Source of the DNA: Notamacropus eugenii
Lineage: Eukaryota; Chordata; Mammalia; Diprotodontia; Macropodidae
DNA length: 64,000 nucleotides
NCBI RefSeq assembly: GCF_028372415.1
Contig: NC_092873.1
Coordinates: 351,395,890 to 351,459,889 of the forward strand
Reading direction: 5' to 3'
Position 1 is the stretch's first letter. The number at the start of each line of letters is the position of its first letter. Under the pieces are notes generated by a model that had not been told where the DNA came from, made no database searches, and worked only from the letters and a program-made list of their open reading frames with translations. Shown here piece by piece: positions 33,801-54,219 of this stretch. The position numbers were made by a program, and so were the translations under genes.

Positions 33801-34147
33801 GACATGGGAGTGGAAGGGGACTCCTAGGAGGCAACTAGAATTTGAAGGTTGGTAACCTAGTGTTAGTGAAAAAGACTTGAATTCTGAATCAGGCATAGCT
33901 TGAATCCTTTGGTTCTCAGTTAACTTATCTGTAAATGAGGAATTGAAGTTACTTTTGTCTTCGAGGTGTTTTTAGATGTACCGATTCAGAGTGGATAGAA
34001 AGGTTTCAAAGCCAGGACGATCATCTTTAAATTCTTTCTCTGATACATGCTGGCTTGTGTCCCTGGACCAGTCACCTAATTTCCCAGTGCTCTAGGCAAG
34101 TTGCAGAGAAGGTGCCAACCTGCATTGCTGGAAGTTTCCTTACACTA

Positions 34148-34375
34148 TACCAGGCATTCTTGAACTTGCCATCCAAGGGTAATTTTACACAGGGTCTGTG
34201 AGCTTGAATAAGAAAAAAAATTTACATCTTTATTTTCATTAATCTCAAACTGAAATTTTATCATTTTCTTTTATTATGAATGTAGGCAATGAACATTTTG
34301 ACCCATGGGCTTTACCAGATTTCCAAAAGGGTCCATTATATTAAAAAGAACCGTTGCTTATTACACTGGAGTTAT
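34148..34375 (+). mobile_element. hAT-type MITE relic in PHB1 intron 1
   Basis: The ends TTCTTGAACTTG and GAACCGTTGCTTAT, with GGTCTGTGAGCTTG and AAAAGGGTCCATTATATTAA inside, fit the old non-autonomous family with GGGTTCTTAACC-like termini. The copy is diverged. Confidence 0.5.
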
Positions 34376-35203
34376 AGGTCCTGTCTTATCCTTGTGCCCT
34401 ATAGTTAGAAAATGTGTGCTCTTAACCCATGGAAGGGAGGGAGTTATATAGTATTGAGGGGAGGAAAAAAATGAGATGATCTCTACAGTTAAGTGAGATT
34501 TCTGGTTTCTGAGGTCTAGTTAATTTCTTTTGATCTCTGAGAAACTTTCCTAGCTTTCCAAGAATCTATTCCTACTTCTCACTTTTCCCCCCATGCTCCA
34601 CTGTCATGCTGGCATCCATCCAGAGGACTTTTCTGTCCAGTCTTTCCTTTCTCTAATAACATGACATTCTCCATAGAGGAAAATGGTGTTGATAGCCCTA
34701 CAGTCAGCATGGCATTGCACATTGATCTTCTCTTTTTAAAATACTGGAATGGTTTTTGATGAATTCCCCATACTCTCACCCCATCCCCACTGTGACCACT
34801 AGAATCTGTTTTTGATTTGTCAAGGAGGAAGGAACTTTAACAGTGTGAAGTTAAATGGTGTTGAAGACCAGCCCCATGACTGACCGTAGGTGTACGATGC
34901 CCTTCCTAGTGAACTACCTTTCCCAAACCAATCTCAGCCCCTACCCCTGTCATCAAGTGTTTGTAACTGAACATGAAAGCAGAGGAACCATAATTCATGG
35001 AATTTTTAAGGCTTTCTAGGGTGTTAACCTGTTTAGCTAAGGATGAGCAGAACCTTCAAGAAGATAGAAATCTTACCCTGATTAGAAGATGAATTCAGTG
35101 GTTGGGAATGAGTTTTCACTAGGGAATGTATGGGCCAGGCTAGCCTTTTGTTTTCTCCCTTTAGGTCTGAGAGAGCAGAAGACCAAGACCATCTGAAGGA
35201 GAC

Positions 35204-44473
<9,270 letters not shown>

Positions 44474-44587
44474 GGCCTGTGGCCCCACTGATCCTACCCC
44501 GCTCAGCCATGATCTAATCCGCAGCCTCTTCCCTGTTCCCTCACCCAAAATCACTGTGAGATTTAATGATTTGGCTTAAGCAAAGGA

Positions 44588-44593
44588 AATAAA
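44588..44593 (+). terminator. Proximal poly(A) signal of PHB1
   Basis: AATAAA lies 114 bases past the stop codon, within AAAGGAAATAAAATTAAAG. Use would give a very short 3' UTR. It is canonical in sequence, but use cannot be judged here. Confidence 0.6.
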
Positions 44594-45396
44594 ATTAAAG
44601 TCATTTTGGGATCTTGAATTTTTCCATGAGATTAAGCTCTTTCAATTTTTTACATTTCTTCTGTCCACCCCAACTTGAAGTAAGAACTGATGTTTGCCTT
44701 GAACAAGTGGCTGGGGTAACACTCTCAACCCCCTGAGAAGTACAGCCTTGGTGCTGCTGGCAACATGGAACAGGTCAAAGGAAGAAGAGCACAAAGAGGT
44801 GTGCAAGGGGACAACTTTAATGAACTGATGTAGACCAGAGAGGATAAGAAAAGGATGGCCCCCAGAGCCGTAGTCAGCTATGGGCTGTAGTTAGAAAGTA
44901 GCCCTCCAGTCATTCTAGCATTTTGTTTATAGACACAGTTTGGAGGAGGTGCTATGGAGGCTTAGGAAGGAAATGGGCCTTCTATTGCCATGTGGCTGAT
45001 CATTAACTATGGGACTAGTAGAAGCAAATGTGTATGTGATTGGTACTGACTGAGAGCTGGCCCTGCTGGGGATATAAGGGAAATGATTTCCTCTTTCTCT
45101 ACCCCAAAGGGTTCTAAGGGTAGAATGGTCTTTGGGGGAGGGTCCTGGAATAAGATGGAGATCCACCAGTAATCTTCCTCCTCGTCCCTGGCCCCTTTTA
45201 AAATGCTCGGGAGGGAACTTGGCCTGAGGGATTGCATTCAGCACTGACTGAATATGCTCTCCAGTGATGTGTGAGTCCTGAGTTCCTGGCTTTTCTGTTT
45301 AGAGACACTGCTTCTGGACAGCTTTGTGGCTTGTGTTCCCACTATGGGGAATGGGAACAACTGTGGAGGAGAGAACAAATTGTGTAACCTGCCTTC

Positions 45397-45402
45397 AATA
45401 AA
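45397..45402 (+). terminator. Distal poly(A) signal of PHB1
   Basis: AATAAA within GCCTTCAATAAATGACACCC is followed about 25 bases later by a GT-rich element. Its position fits the long 3' UTR of mammalian prohibitin mRNA. Confidence 0.7.
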
Positions 45403-45425
45403 TGACACCCAAATTCCCTATCTTG

Positions 45426-47440
45426 GCCGTGTGTGTTATTTGCTAGAGTCCTGAGACTGGAACAAAACTTTCTGGCAGGTTTGGGTTGCATGTCTTTTCC
45501 TTTCTGGCAAGGAGAGAAGTATTGAACTAAGTAAAAAGAACTTGGTGTTTCTGTTCCAGGCGTATCCCAAACCTGAAATGAATCTTCCTGATGGCAGATG
45601 AAGTTTGTAAGCAGATGAGCCATTGAACTGGAGGGGTTAGAGGTAGGTGGGGATGAGATAACTTCCCATCGTTGGTTGTGGGGACCGCTACTCCCAGCCA
45701 TAAATTAAGCAGGTGCCACCACCTCTCAACCTATAGAAATGTGGACCATTACTAATACACAAAAGGAGAACAATGGTGTGGGTGACCTAACAGCCCATAA
45801 TCTGTAAACTTTTATTTTGATTGAGGTATTTGTTAGATTAGTGAGGATGGGAATGGGAAGAGTATGATATTTCCAATCAGGTTTGTATAACAGATTCTAT
45901 TTTACTTTGACTAGTGTAAAAAGGATTTGACACAGCAGCTAACGTACCAGTGGGGTTTGTTGTGAGGAGCAGAGGATGGGAGCCCCCATTGAAATTGGAG
46001 AGGATGAATAGTCTGAAAATGAGCCTGGAAATAGATCATTGAGAATGTGTTTTGATTTCCATTCCCAGTTTAATTCCAAGGAGAGGGTCATTAATAGAGC
46101 CCCATATGCTGGTCTCTGACCTGAACTGCCCATATCCTCTCCCAGAGCACTTGGGCCAGCTGTCAGCTGGAAAGATTGGGGGTTGATGCACAGGTTTGGA
46201 ACTGGAGACTAAAGTGTCATCCCAGGTTCCATTCTGAATCCATCTCTGAAACTCAGCTCTGTATGAACCTCCTCTTACCATCTGGCTCCCCCTCCCCAAA
46301 AGGCCTTCAGTGTGTGCCTCTGATCTTGACCCCCATGTGAACCCCAAATCTCTGAGCAAAAGCTTCATATCCTATTTGAAATGTTCCCCTGGGTTGCCCA
46401 TCCAGCCTGCCTCCCTGCTACCTCCCCCGGAGTCATTTATCCTTCTCAGAGCTTCGTGTGTCTCCTTTTTTGTATTTTATTGTGAGAACAGTGGGGCCCA
46501 AGAATGATGAGGTGCCTGAACTTGCAAAGCACGTTAAAGAGCTGAGCAGAAAGGGAGCATATTTCTAAATAACTTCCAGACCAACTTCCACCACGGGGCC
46601 CTCCTCCTTTCCTGCCTTTTATTGCTTTGGACACCCTTTTGCAAGGAGGCTCCTTTCTTCTCCCTAGGCCCTTTTAAAAAGCACAGTTGCTTTTCCTGCC
46701 TTTAGTGGGCGATTGGGTTTCATGTTCCAGGTGTCAGTGGGAGAACCCCAAGCTGAAGGATGTTCCCCTTTCCCTTCCCTCTCCTCCATTCTCCTTCCCA
46801 TCTCTTCTCTTCCCTTCCCTGCTCTCGGCTTCTGTGTTCCTTCTGCTTCCAGCTCCATCCTTTCAGCAGTCAGGCAGGTCAGATTTCCTGCTGGTTTTGC
46901 TGTTAGCCTTCCCATCGTAGATGGCAGAGGCACATCCAAATGGCAGCCCCGGGGCCTCGTTTGGACTTGACTTCCTCTCTCATCAGCCTATGTAATTCTT
47001 TTCACAAATGTTCAAGAGCTGTTAACTGCCTGCTTTACCCCTGAGCCCCCCATAGCCTCTGGCTTTCGCTAGGAGTTGCCACAATGGACTTTTATCAACT
47101 CTAGTTTCTCTGGGCCTTCTGTCAAAATCAGGTCCTGTCTTGATTGTTAGAGAGGGAGTAGGTGGGCGGACTCTCTTGTTCTGGCTGCCACATTTATATG
47201 ACAAGGTCAGCTGGCCAGAGTGGCATTACATCTTGGAATGGTGGAAAGGAAAAGATAACCTCTTTATCTTTGAGGTCATTTCCTCTAGCTTTACTAATTC
47301 TACTTCATTAAGTCACCTTTAATCAGACACATTCAACAGTGAGTGACCAGTGCAGCAGACAGCACATATACTCAATATAGAAGTTTGGGATAAGACCAGT
47401 GGTGGAGGTTGAAGGGTAGGGCATACAAATGGAATTAAAA
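45426..47440. other. Intergenic, repeat-poor downstream flank
   Basis: About 2 kb after the distal poly(A) signal show no repeat I can name and no exon. Pyrimidine-rich at 46760-46860. Confidence 0.5.
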
Positions 47441-48054
47441 TAACACAGCAAAAATATCCATTTAACAAAAAGCATTCCAATACCTTAAGCTTACCAGTTT
47501 CAAGAAATAGTTAAACAACTTTCAACATTTAAACAAGCAGCATTCAAGTACGGTCAAAGGAATTGAGATCAGAGAACACTAGTTTATAGAAATGTCTCTT
47601 GCCCTTAGGAATGTCACAATTAGACCCATAACTAGAAAGAGAGTTTTTCCTTCAGATCCCAACATTCTGCAATTCTCAAGACCTCATGGGATGGAGGGGG
47701 AAGAGAGGGGAGGGAAGACAGGATCCAGGAAAGGAGAAGGGAGTGGGATTGTGGGCCAGAGGGCATGGGGGAGGGGGGTGAAGACAAGCTGCCCCCCTCT
47801 CCCATTGCTCCCCTTCCTCAACTGTCTCTGCATAGTTCTTTCCCCCAGGTAAAAAAAAAATATCCTAATTCCCTCAAGTTACAAGAAATTCCTGGTTATA
47901 CCTCTGGTTATAGTGTAGTTGAGGAATGAAACAACAGAAAAACATTTTTAAAACAACCCGTAAGCAAGAATATATGAATATATCACGTGATAAAAGAGAG
48001 ATACGCTAGATAAAGTCCATCAGAAGTATGACTTCCTAGTAAAAAGAATGGATG
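47441..48054. other. Unrecognised A-rich block, possibly a retroelement
   Basis: A-rich phrases such as CAGCAAAAATATCCATTTAA and GCAAGAATATATGAATATAT flank a purine tract (47690-47780). It feels repeat-like, but I could not assign a family. Confidence 0.35.
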
Positions 48055-48300
48055 ACTAAATAAAAGACATTTATTAAATACCAAGTACTATGTACCAAGC
48101 CCTATGCTCAGGGCCAAGAATATAAATACAAAAGTAATGACAAGTCCCTGCTCTCAAAGAGTTTACATTTCTAATAGGGGGAGATAACACATGCAGGGGA
48201 TGGTGCCCAGGGAGAAGTACTTTGTTATAGAAAGATATAGGGATAGGGAGAAAAACCACAAGGGAGAAGATTGACATATTCTTTCCAAGAGGATTCAATT
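48055..48300 (-). mobile_element. L2-type 3' end
   Basis: AGACATTTATTAAATACCAA, GTACTATGTACCAAGC and CTCTCAAAGAGTTTACA in the minus-strand L2 order. Confidence 0.65.
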
Positions 48301-48959
48301 AATTTATTTCAATAATTACTTCAATTGTGGTTCCAAACACTAGAAAGGAGAGAAGGGCACTACGTGGCATGGAAGCTGATGAGAAGTCCAGGGAATGAAG
48401 TGAATCATGGTTGGAACCTGGGCTTCAATGTAGTGGATGACTGAGGCAGGCAGGAATTGGGAAGTTGGTTTTACAGAAGAGGAGAAGACTAGAGGGGATG
48501 ACAAGCCTGGGCAGACAGGGTGTTGCACTTGGAAAGTGGAGAGCCCAAGTAGGAGAGCCATGGAAGGAGAGTGATGACCTTTTGCAAAGGAGGGCACAGA
48601 ATTACTGGAGAAATCTTGGCCTACTTTGAACCTGGAGACCCTGAGTCAGAACAGCTGCAGTGACTTATTTCATAAAGGAGCTGGAAACAGGATTTATGAG
48701 TTTTCTGTCTTCCAGACTTAAAAAGTCTTGCCACTACTCAGAATTCCTTAAAACCCTAGACCTAGGTCTGGATCCCCGCTAGGTCCTTCTCTCTCTGGTA
48801 AAAAACAAACAAACAAACCCATTATTAGGTCACTATTTTGAACAAACTTTCAGGTTGGATTCATGAGACCTAACTCCCAGAGAAAAGGGAATACCCTTTA
48901 GAACTGGATTCAAAAATAATTTCCTCTTTTGATGTTGCCTATCATACAATCACACCAAC
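48301..48959. other. Intergenic stretch, nothing firm
   Basis: 48330-48620 is purine-rich and may extend the adjacent LINE. No gene. Confidence 0.4.
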
Positions 48960-49175
48960 CAAGGGGAGAGTAATAATACTTTACATTTATGCAACACTTT
49001 ATGATTGGTTGTAATGTATTTCATCTTCACAAAAACCTTGTAAGGTAGGTAAACAAAATGGGTCTTATACCTACTTTATATAAGAAACTGTCCTTTCCCC
49101 AGGTCACACAGCTAAGAAGTCAAGTTTTAAACCTAGGTCTTCTGACTCCTGAGTCCAACTATACCAAACTATTCC
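48960..49175 (-). mobile_element. MIR
   Basis: TACTTTACATTTATGCAACA, CACAAAAACCTTGTAAGGTA and CCCAGGTCACACAGCTAAGA. Confidence 0.75.
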
Positions 49176-49529
49176 CCTAGACAGTCAAAATTCTACCTTA
49201 GCTCAAGGTCTGGGGCAAGGGCAACTATTCTCCCCTCTTCTGTTGTCCAGGAAGGACTGGTTGTTTGGAATCCTCTTTGATACCCAGGAAAGACCACAGC
49301 TAAGATAAGAGACGCTGCATCAGGGATGAACTCTAGAAATTAAATAAGTCTACAAGTTTTAACATTTGGTAAAGACAAGTCTGTCTTTATGTCTAAGGTC
49401 ATACCTGTCTTTGGTCAGCCAGGACAAAACATCTGCAATAGCTCCCTGATGCTCCCGTTATCTAAACAGTCACCATAACCAGGCCATTTCAGTCTCCATC
49501 TCTCAGAAGTAGTTTCTTTATTCCTATCT

Positions 49530-50010
49530 CCCTTCTGTCTTTTAATTTTTTTTATTATTCTGAACTGGACAAACACCAACAAATATAAACATTTCCAAAT
49601 ACAAAGAGAATAGGCAGAAAAAAGATTGTATATGAAATTATGAATCTCCATTACATATAGGGTTTTTTAAAGCTTGGTCTTCTTAAAGTATGCATTTAGC
49701 ACATTAGTTCCAAAATTGTCCCATTTATCTGTACTCTGAAATTCCTTCTGTCCTGTGTTTTTAAAAAAACCTTTTACTGATGCTTATATTTCTTTTTTCT
49801 GCCTCACTATCACCCCAACCCACCCCAATTCTCTGACCCTTAAAAATCAACTCCCGTGTAATCAATAAGCATTGTCAAGCAAAACAAATTAACACATCAT
49901 CCATGTCGAGAAACATATATCTCCTTCTTCAACTAGAAGAATGAAGTGAATTCTAGTCCATCACCTCTCTCTTTCTCTGTCAAGAGGTCTGCCTCTGCAT
50001 TGTCTTAAAG
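49530..50010 (-). mobile_element. LINE 3' end
   Basis: CCTTTTACTGATGCTTATAT, AATTAACACATCATCCATGT and TAGTCCATCACCTCTCTCTT. This is the reverse of the LINE tail type seen at 59500-59770. Confidence 0.6.
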
Positions 50011-50029
50011 GCTTCCCATCCTCTCCATC

Positions 50030-50580
50030 AATCCATGTCTTTTAAAGTCCCTGCTCATCACCCTCTCCTGCTAGGAAGCCTTCATTTATTAACTCTTCTT
50101 CATCTTCCATGACTTCCTTCATGTCTTAGCTAACATTAAACCTTCTGCAAGAAACCATACCCAGACCTCCATAAATTTAGTGCCTACTTTCTGAATTTAC
50201 CCCCAATTTATTATATATATACACACATATGTATACATATATGTATATATTTACCACAATTTTATTATATGTGTATATACATGGATATATATACACATAT
50301 ATTCTATATATTTATCCCCAATTTATTATATATGCATACATACATACTTGTATACATGTGCTATGTATTTACTCCAATTTATTATATATGTATACACATA
50401 TACATACATGCATATATGTATATGTGCGTGTGTCTTGTTTGTACAGAGTTGTCTGCTTATTGACTTGGAGCTCCTTGAGATCAGTGACTGTTTCTTGCAT
50501 TTCTTTATATTCCCAGCATTTAGACAGTTCTTAAAACATAAATAGATGCTTATTAATGCTGGTTGACTTGATTTAACTTG
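50030..50580 (+). mobile_element. L2 3' end with internal minisatellite
   Basis: L2 phrases at 50030-50200 (CTGCTAGGAAGCCTTCATTT) resume at 50425-50575 (GGAGCTCCTTGAGATCAGTG, AATAGATGCTTATTAATGC). Between them are four AT-rich units, each with CAATTTATTATATA or a close variant. Confidence 0.75.
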
Positions 50581-50702
50581 ACATCATACACGCACAGACA
50601 CACAAGAATGTCAGAGCTGGAAGGGACCATAAGAGATTATCCAATCCAACCCTCTGACTTTACAGAGCTGGGAATTTGAGGTCAGGAGAAGTCTCTATTC
50701 TG

Positions 50703-50895
50703 TTGCACTTAAAAAATTTTTTTTTATTTTTTTCCAATTACATATAAAAACAACTTTTAACATTTGTTTTTTGAGTTCCAAATTCTTTCCCTCCCTTCCT
50801 CCCTCTCTTCCCTCTTCATTAAGAAGTCAAACAATTTGACATAGGTTATACATGTGCAGTCATGCAAAATATTTCCATAGTAGTCATGTTGTAAA
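50703..50895 (-). mobile_element. L1/HAL1 3' end
   Basis: TTTCCAATTACATATAAAAA, GAGTTCCAAATTCTTTCCCT and GGTTATACATGTGCAGTCAT. Confidence 0.88.
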
Positions 50896-50924
50896 AGAAA
50901 ACACAGGAAATCTGTAATCTGTTA

Positions 50925-51195
50925 ATTAATAACTAACATTTATACAGCACTTGCCATGTACGAGCACTTGTGCTAAGCATTTTATAGTTATCTAATTTGA
51001 TCCTCACAACAACCATGAGAGGTAGGTGCTATCATTTATTTCCATTTTATAGACAGGGAAACTGAGGCAAATAGAGGTTAAGTGACTTGTTGAAGGTCAC
51101 ACAGCTAGTAAGTTTCTGAGACCAGATTTGAACTCAGGTCTTCCTGACTCCAGGCTTGGTGCACTATCCCTAGGGCCGCTACCTAGCTACTCCAA
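50925..51195 (-). mobile_element. MIR/SINE
   Basis: TAACATTTATACAGCACTTG, TTTTATAGACAGGGAAACTG, GAAGGTCACACAGCTAGTAA and ACTCAGGTCTTCCTGACTCC. The end near GGGCCGCTACCTAGCTACTC is SINE-like. Confidence 0.75.
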
Positions 51196-51234
51196 TTACC
51201 ATGGAAGTCTTCCTCATTGTTTCCATGTGTGTAT

Positions 51235-51350
51235 GCTTTGCTTCTTAGTTAGAATGTAAGCTCCCTAGAGACAGAGACCATATTTGCTTTCTCTCTTTTT
51301 TATTGGTGTATCCCATATATTCCTACATAGTATTATTTCTCAATAGCTTA
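51235..51350 (+). mobile_element. L2 3' end fragment
   Basis: AGAATGTAAGCTCCCTAGAG and TTGGTGTATCCCATATATTC. Confidence 0.6.
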
Positions 51351-51399
51351 GGAGTCATATGGGGCAAAAGCATGTACACATACACAAATGAACACGGAT

Positions 51400-51438
51400 G
51401 GATGAATGGATGGATAGATGGATGGATGGGTGGGTAGG

Positions 51439-51509
<71 letters not shown>

Positions 51510-51560
51510 CTGGGTAGATAGGTAGGTAGGTAGGTAGGTATGTAGGTAGATAGATGGATA
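51400..51560 (+). repeat. GATA/GGAT/GGTA tetranucleotide microsatellite
   Basis: A GGAT-rich start, about 17 perfect GATA units (51440-51508), then GGTA units. The Leu-Ser-Ile-Tyr ORF on minus is an artefact. Confidence 0.97.
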
Positions 51561-51594
51561 GATCCTTAGATGTGTCCATGTATATGTATATCAG

Positions 51595-51840
51595 TTAAAT
51601 GGTATAGTGGATACAATGCCAGACCTGGAGTCAGTAAGACTCATTGTCCTGTATTCAAATGTGGCCTCAGACACTTACTAACAATGTAACCCTGGGTGAG
51701 TCATTTAACCCTACTGGCCTCAATTTCCTTCCCTATAAAATGAGCTGGAGAATGAAATGGCAAACTACCCTAGTATCTTTGTCAAGAAAACCCCAATTGG
51801 GGTCACAAAGAGTCAGATACAACTGAATAACAACACCACA
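51595..51840 (+). mobile_element. Marsupial SINE
   Basis: TAAATGGTATAGTGGATACA, ATGAGCTGGAGAATGAAATG and AAGAGTCAGATACAACTGAA. Confidence 0.87.
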
Positions 51841-52262
51841 TATATGTATGTGTGTTGCATATGCATATAAACATGTATACATACCCATACACATATGTAC
51901 ATATACAAACATAACCCCCCTCTTTCTTGCAAACAGTGCAAATGAATAGTAAACTGGGCCCAGAAGTGAATATTCTAATGATGATATACTATGTCCACAA
52001 GTAATGGATTCCCAAATGTCCAAAGGATCAAAATTGCAGGAGACCTTGAGGGCAAAGGAGAGACACATAGTAAAATCTATGGCCAATTTATGGTACAACA
52101 TGGACAAAAGTTACAAGGGTTGAGGAGGCATGGAAAGGCTAAATTAAGCTGTACTGATGGAGGAAATACTGGCACTGATAGGTCTACTACTTAGTTTTTT
52201 AAATACTAAGGAACAGTACCTGTTGCAAGTTCTTGAACACCGGATGTGAAAGATCATTACTT

Positions 52263-52400
52263 GGGGCAGCGAGGTGGTACAATGGATGAAGCAGCGGCCC
52301 TGGAGTCAAGTGGACTGGCCTCAGACATTTACTAGCTGTTTGACTCTGGGCAAGTCACTTAACCCTGATTGCCTCCCTGCCCTCTCCTCCAAAAAAGGAA
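52263..52400 (+). mobile_element. SINE, short type
   Basis: GGGCAGCGAGGTGGTACAAT and GACTCTGGGCAAGTCACTTA; the tail part is missing. Confidence 0.8.
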
Positions 52401-52529
52401 AGATCATTTACTTATACAACTGGCTGAAGAGGAGCTGTTCCAGCCTCCCTAGCTTTCTTCTCCTTTGTTTCATGTCCTAGAAGAGTTGCCTGCCTAAAGA
52501 AGGACTGGAAAATTTTTCAGGCCCCTTTA

Positions 52530-52710
52530 GAGCAGGAGTTCTGAACTTTAAAGAATGTTTTTTATCACTGTACTTTAATATAATTGGTTTCCTTTGTAAT
52601 TATGTTTTTTTCTGCATTTTAAAAATATTCTGAGAAGGGCTAGGTCCATAGTTTTCACTGGACTGCCAAAGGGGTCTCTGACACAAAAAATGGTTAAGAA
52701 CCCCTGAACT
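52530..52710 (+). mobile_element. hAT-type MITE copy
   Basis: GGAGTTCTGAACTTTAAAG at one end, CACAAAAAATGGTTAAGAAC and CCCCTG at the other. The inner text is TATAATTGGTTTCCTTTGTA. Confidence 0.75.
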
Positions 52711-52711
52711 A

Positions 52712-52870
52712 AAGGCAGTTAAGTGAAACCTATGAACCTAGCCCTTCTCAGAATAATGTGTTTAAAATGCAGAAAATACAGTGGAATGTCTTAAGTATAC
52801 ATTTAAAAACATTACGCTGAAGAGAGGAGAGAGTCCATGATACAAAAAAGGTTAACAGCCCTTGCTGTAG
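52712..52870 (-). mobile_element. Inverted partial MITE copy
   Basis: GGCAGTTAAGTGAAACCTAT and CCTAGCCCTTCTCAGAATAA repeat the neighbouring MITE in reverse. The far end has AGTCCATGATACAAAAAAGG. Confidence 0.7.
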
Positions 52871-53044
52871 GGTAAAACAATATAGATGGCTCCTGTAGAT
52901 CCTACATAGCTTGGTACACCAGCAGGAAGAGTGGAGGTAAGGAAGGATACAATTCCTCTGAGGAAGGTAAGGGAGAGATAGGCTCTGATGGCGGAAACAG
53001 ATGCCCACCCACAGATAGCCCCAGTCTGATGGACTACACACATG

Positions 53045-53345
53045 AAAACTTTTAAAATTTTATTATTCATTTATTTTTAATAGTTATTTAAAAAACTATC
53101 AGAGTTCCAAATTCTCTCCCTCTAACCCCATCTCCACCCATTCAGAAGGCAAGTAATATGATATCAATTGTACATGTGAAATCATACAAAACATGTTTCC
53201 ATATTTGCCATGTTGCTAAAAAAAAAGGCAAGAAACATAAAGAAGTGAAAAAATGATACTTCAGTTTGCACTCAGTCCATCTGTTCTCTCTCTGGACACA
53301 GATAGCATCTTTCATCATGAGTCCTTTGGTATCGTCTTGGATCAT
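53045..53345 (-). mobile_element. L1 3' UTR
   Basis: GAGTTCCAAATTCTCTCCCT, ATTGTACATGTGAAATCATA, AAATGATACTTCAGTTTGCA and CGTCTTGGATCATT. Confidence 0.85.
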
Positions 53346-53629
53346 TCAAACTCGAAAACTTAAAGAACAAATTATCTACATTTGGTCTTCCTAACAGAAA
53401 TCAAGTTCCTTCAACTAGGACCTTTTCCTTTTTATCATCGTATTTCCAAAACTTAGTCTAGTTCCTTGAAGACACTAGTCACTTTAACAATATTTCTTAA
53501 ATTCACTTCATTCAATTGATGCTCAATTGATGGATAGTGCTTCCCTCCAAGAGAAACCATTCTGATGGGGGAGATAGATACCTACCCTGCTAGAACCCAC
53601 ACTTAGATGGGAGTAATATGATATATGAA

Positions 53630-54050
53630 TGAATTTTTTAAAAAGCATTTATTAAGCATTTACTAAGTACCAGGCACTGTGCTAAGTGATAGGGATACAA
53701 ATAAATCAATCAAAATCAGTCAATCAAAATGCCCTCTAGAAGCTTCCATTCTAATGGGAAAAAATGATACACATGGAGGAGCTAGAGTTGGGGGAGGAAG
53801 CATGAGGGGAACGTATATGGATGGCAATGTGGTTTGAAGATGACTGTAAAGTGTGATAGTAAGGGATTAGGCAAGCTAATCTGAGGAGTCGATGGTTCTA
53901 AGGGTTAGAGTTCAAGTGCTGGTTGGAGGAGTAGAAAGTTGATACCCACACATGTAAAAACCTGCATAGAAAACTGTCAGTTAAAGAAAATGACTGCAGT
54001 ACAAACTGACTACTCATACATAGTAAGTGCTTAATAAATGCATGCTGGTT
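53630..54050 (-). mobile_element. L2-type 3' end and fragment
   Basis: GCATTTATTAAGCATTTACT, CCAGGCACTGTGCTAAGTGA and CTCTAGAAGCTTCCATTCTA (53630-53770). A plus-like scrap AGTAAGTGCTTAATAAATGC lies at 54021-54040. Confidence 0.65.
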
Positions 54051-54219
54051 CCAATTGGAATTTTGAACAACTACAGAGCCAACCATTGAGTAGGATGGGA
54101 TTAATGAGAGAGCCTTTTTATTATAATGAAGTATTCTTGAATTCCCTTTATTCCAGGAACTAGAATCCTGGATTCTCACATGACTACCAGATCTGTGATA
54201 GCATACATGAAATTCCACA

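Larger units (their letters stand above)
33351..35164 (+). other. PHB1 intron 1
   Basis: It starts with the CpG-rich shoulder and a polypurine minisatellite (33421-33800). A hAT-type MITE relic is at 34148-34375. The rest (33835-34147 and 34376-35140) shows no feature I recognise. Confidence 0.7.
44474..45425 (+). other. PHB1: PHB1 3' UTR (long form)
   Basis: The sequence after the stop carries AATAAA at 44588-44593 and again at 45397-45402. The second is followed by a GT-rich stretch (GTGTGTGTTATTTG) of the kind that promotes cleavage. The long form would be about 0.95 kb, close to the roughly 0.85 kb 3' UTR known for human PHB1, which has been reported to act as an RNA in its own right. 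No transposon is recognisable in it. Confidence 0.75.

Noticed and set aside
33335..33834. Two 156-159 codon Pro/Ser/Phe frames on minus
   Set aside because: They are translations of the polypurine minisatellite.
47358..47385. CAGCACATATACTCAATATAG-like text resembling the start of U6 snRNA
   Set aside because: In fact GACAGCACATATACTCAATA matches only about 15 bases of U6; the rest of the RNA does not follow.
50200..50430. CRISPR-like regular spacing of repeats
   Set aside because: AT-rich imperfect minisatellite in a mammalian L2; there are no distinct spacers and the genome is eukaryotic.
51355..51579. Repetitive Tyr-Leu-Ser-Ile frame
   Set aside because: Translation of the GATA microsatellite.
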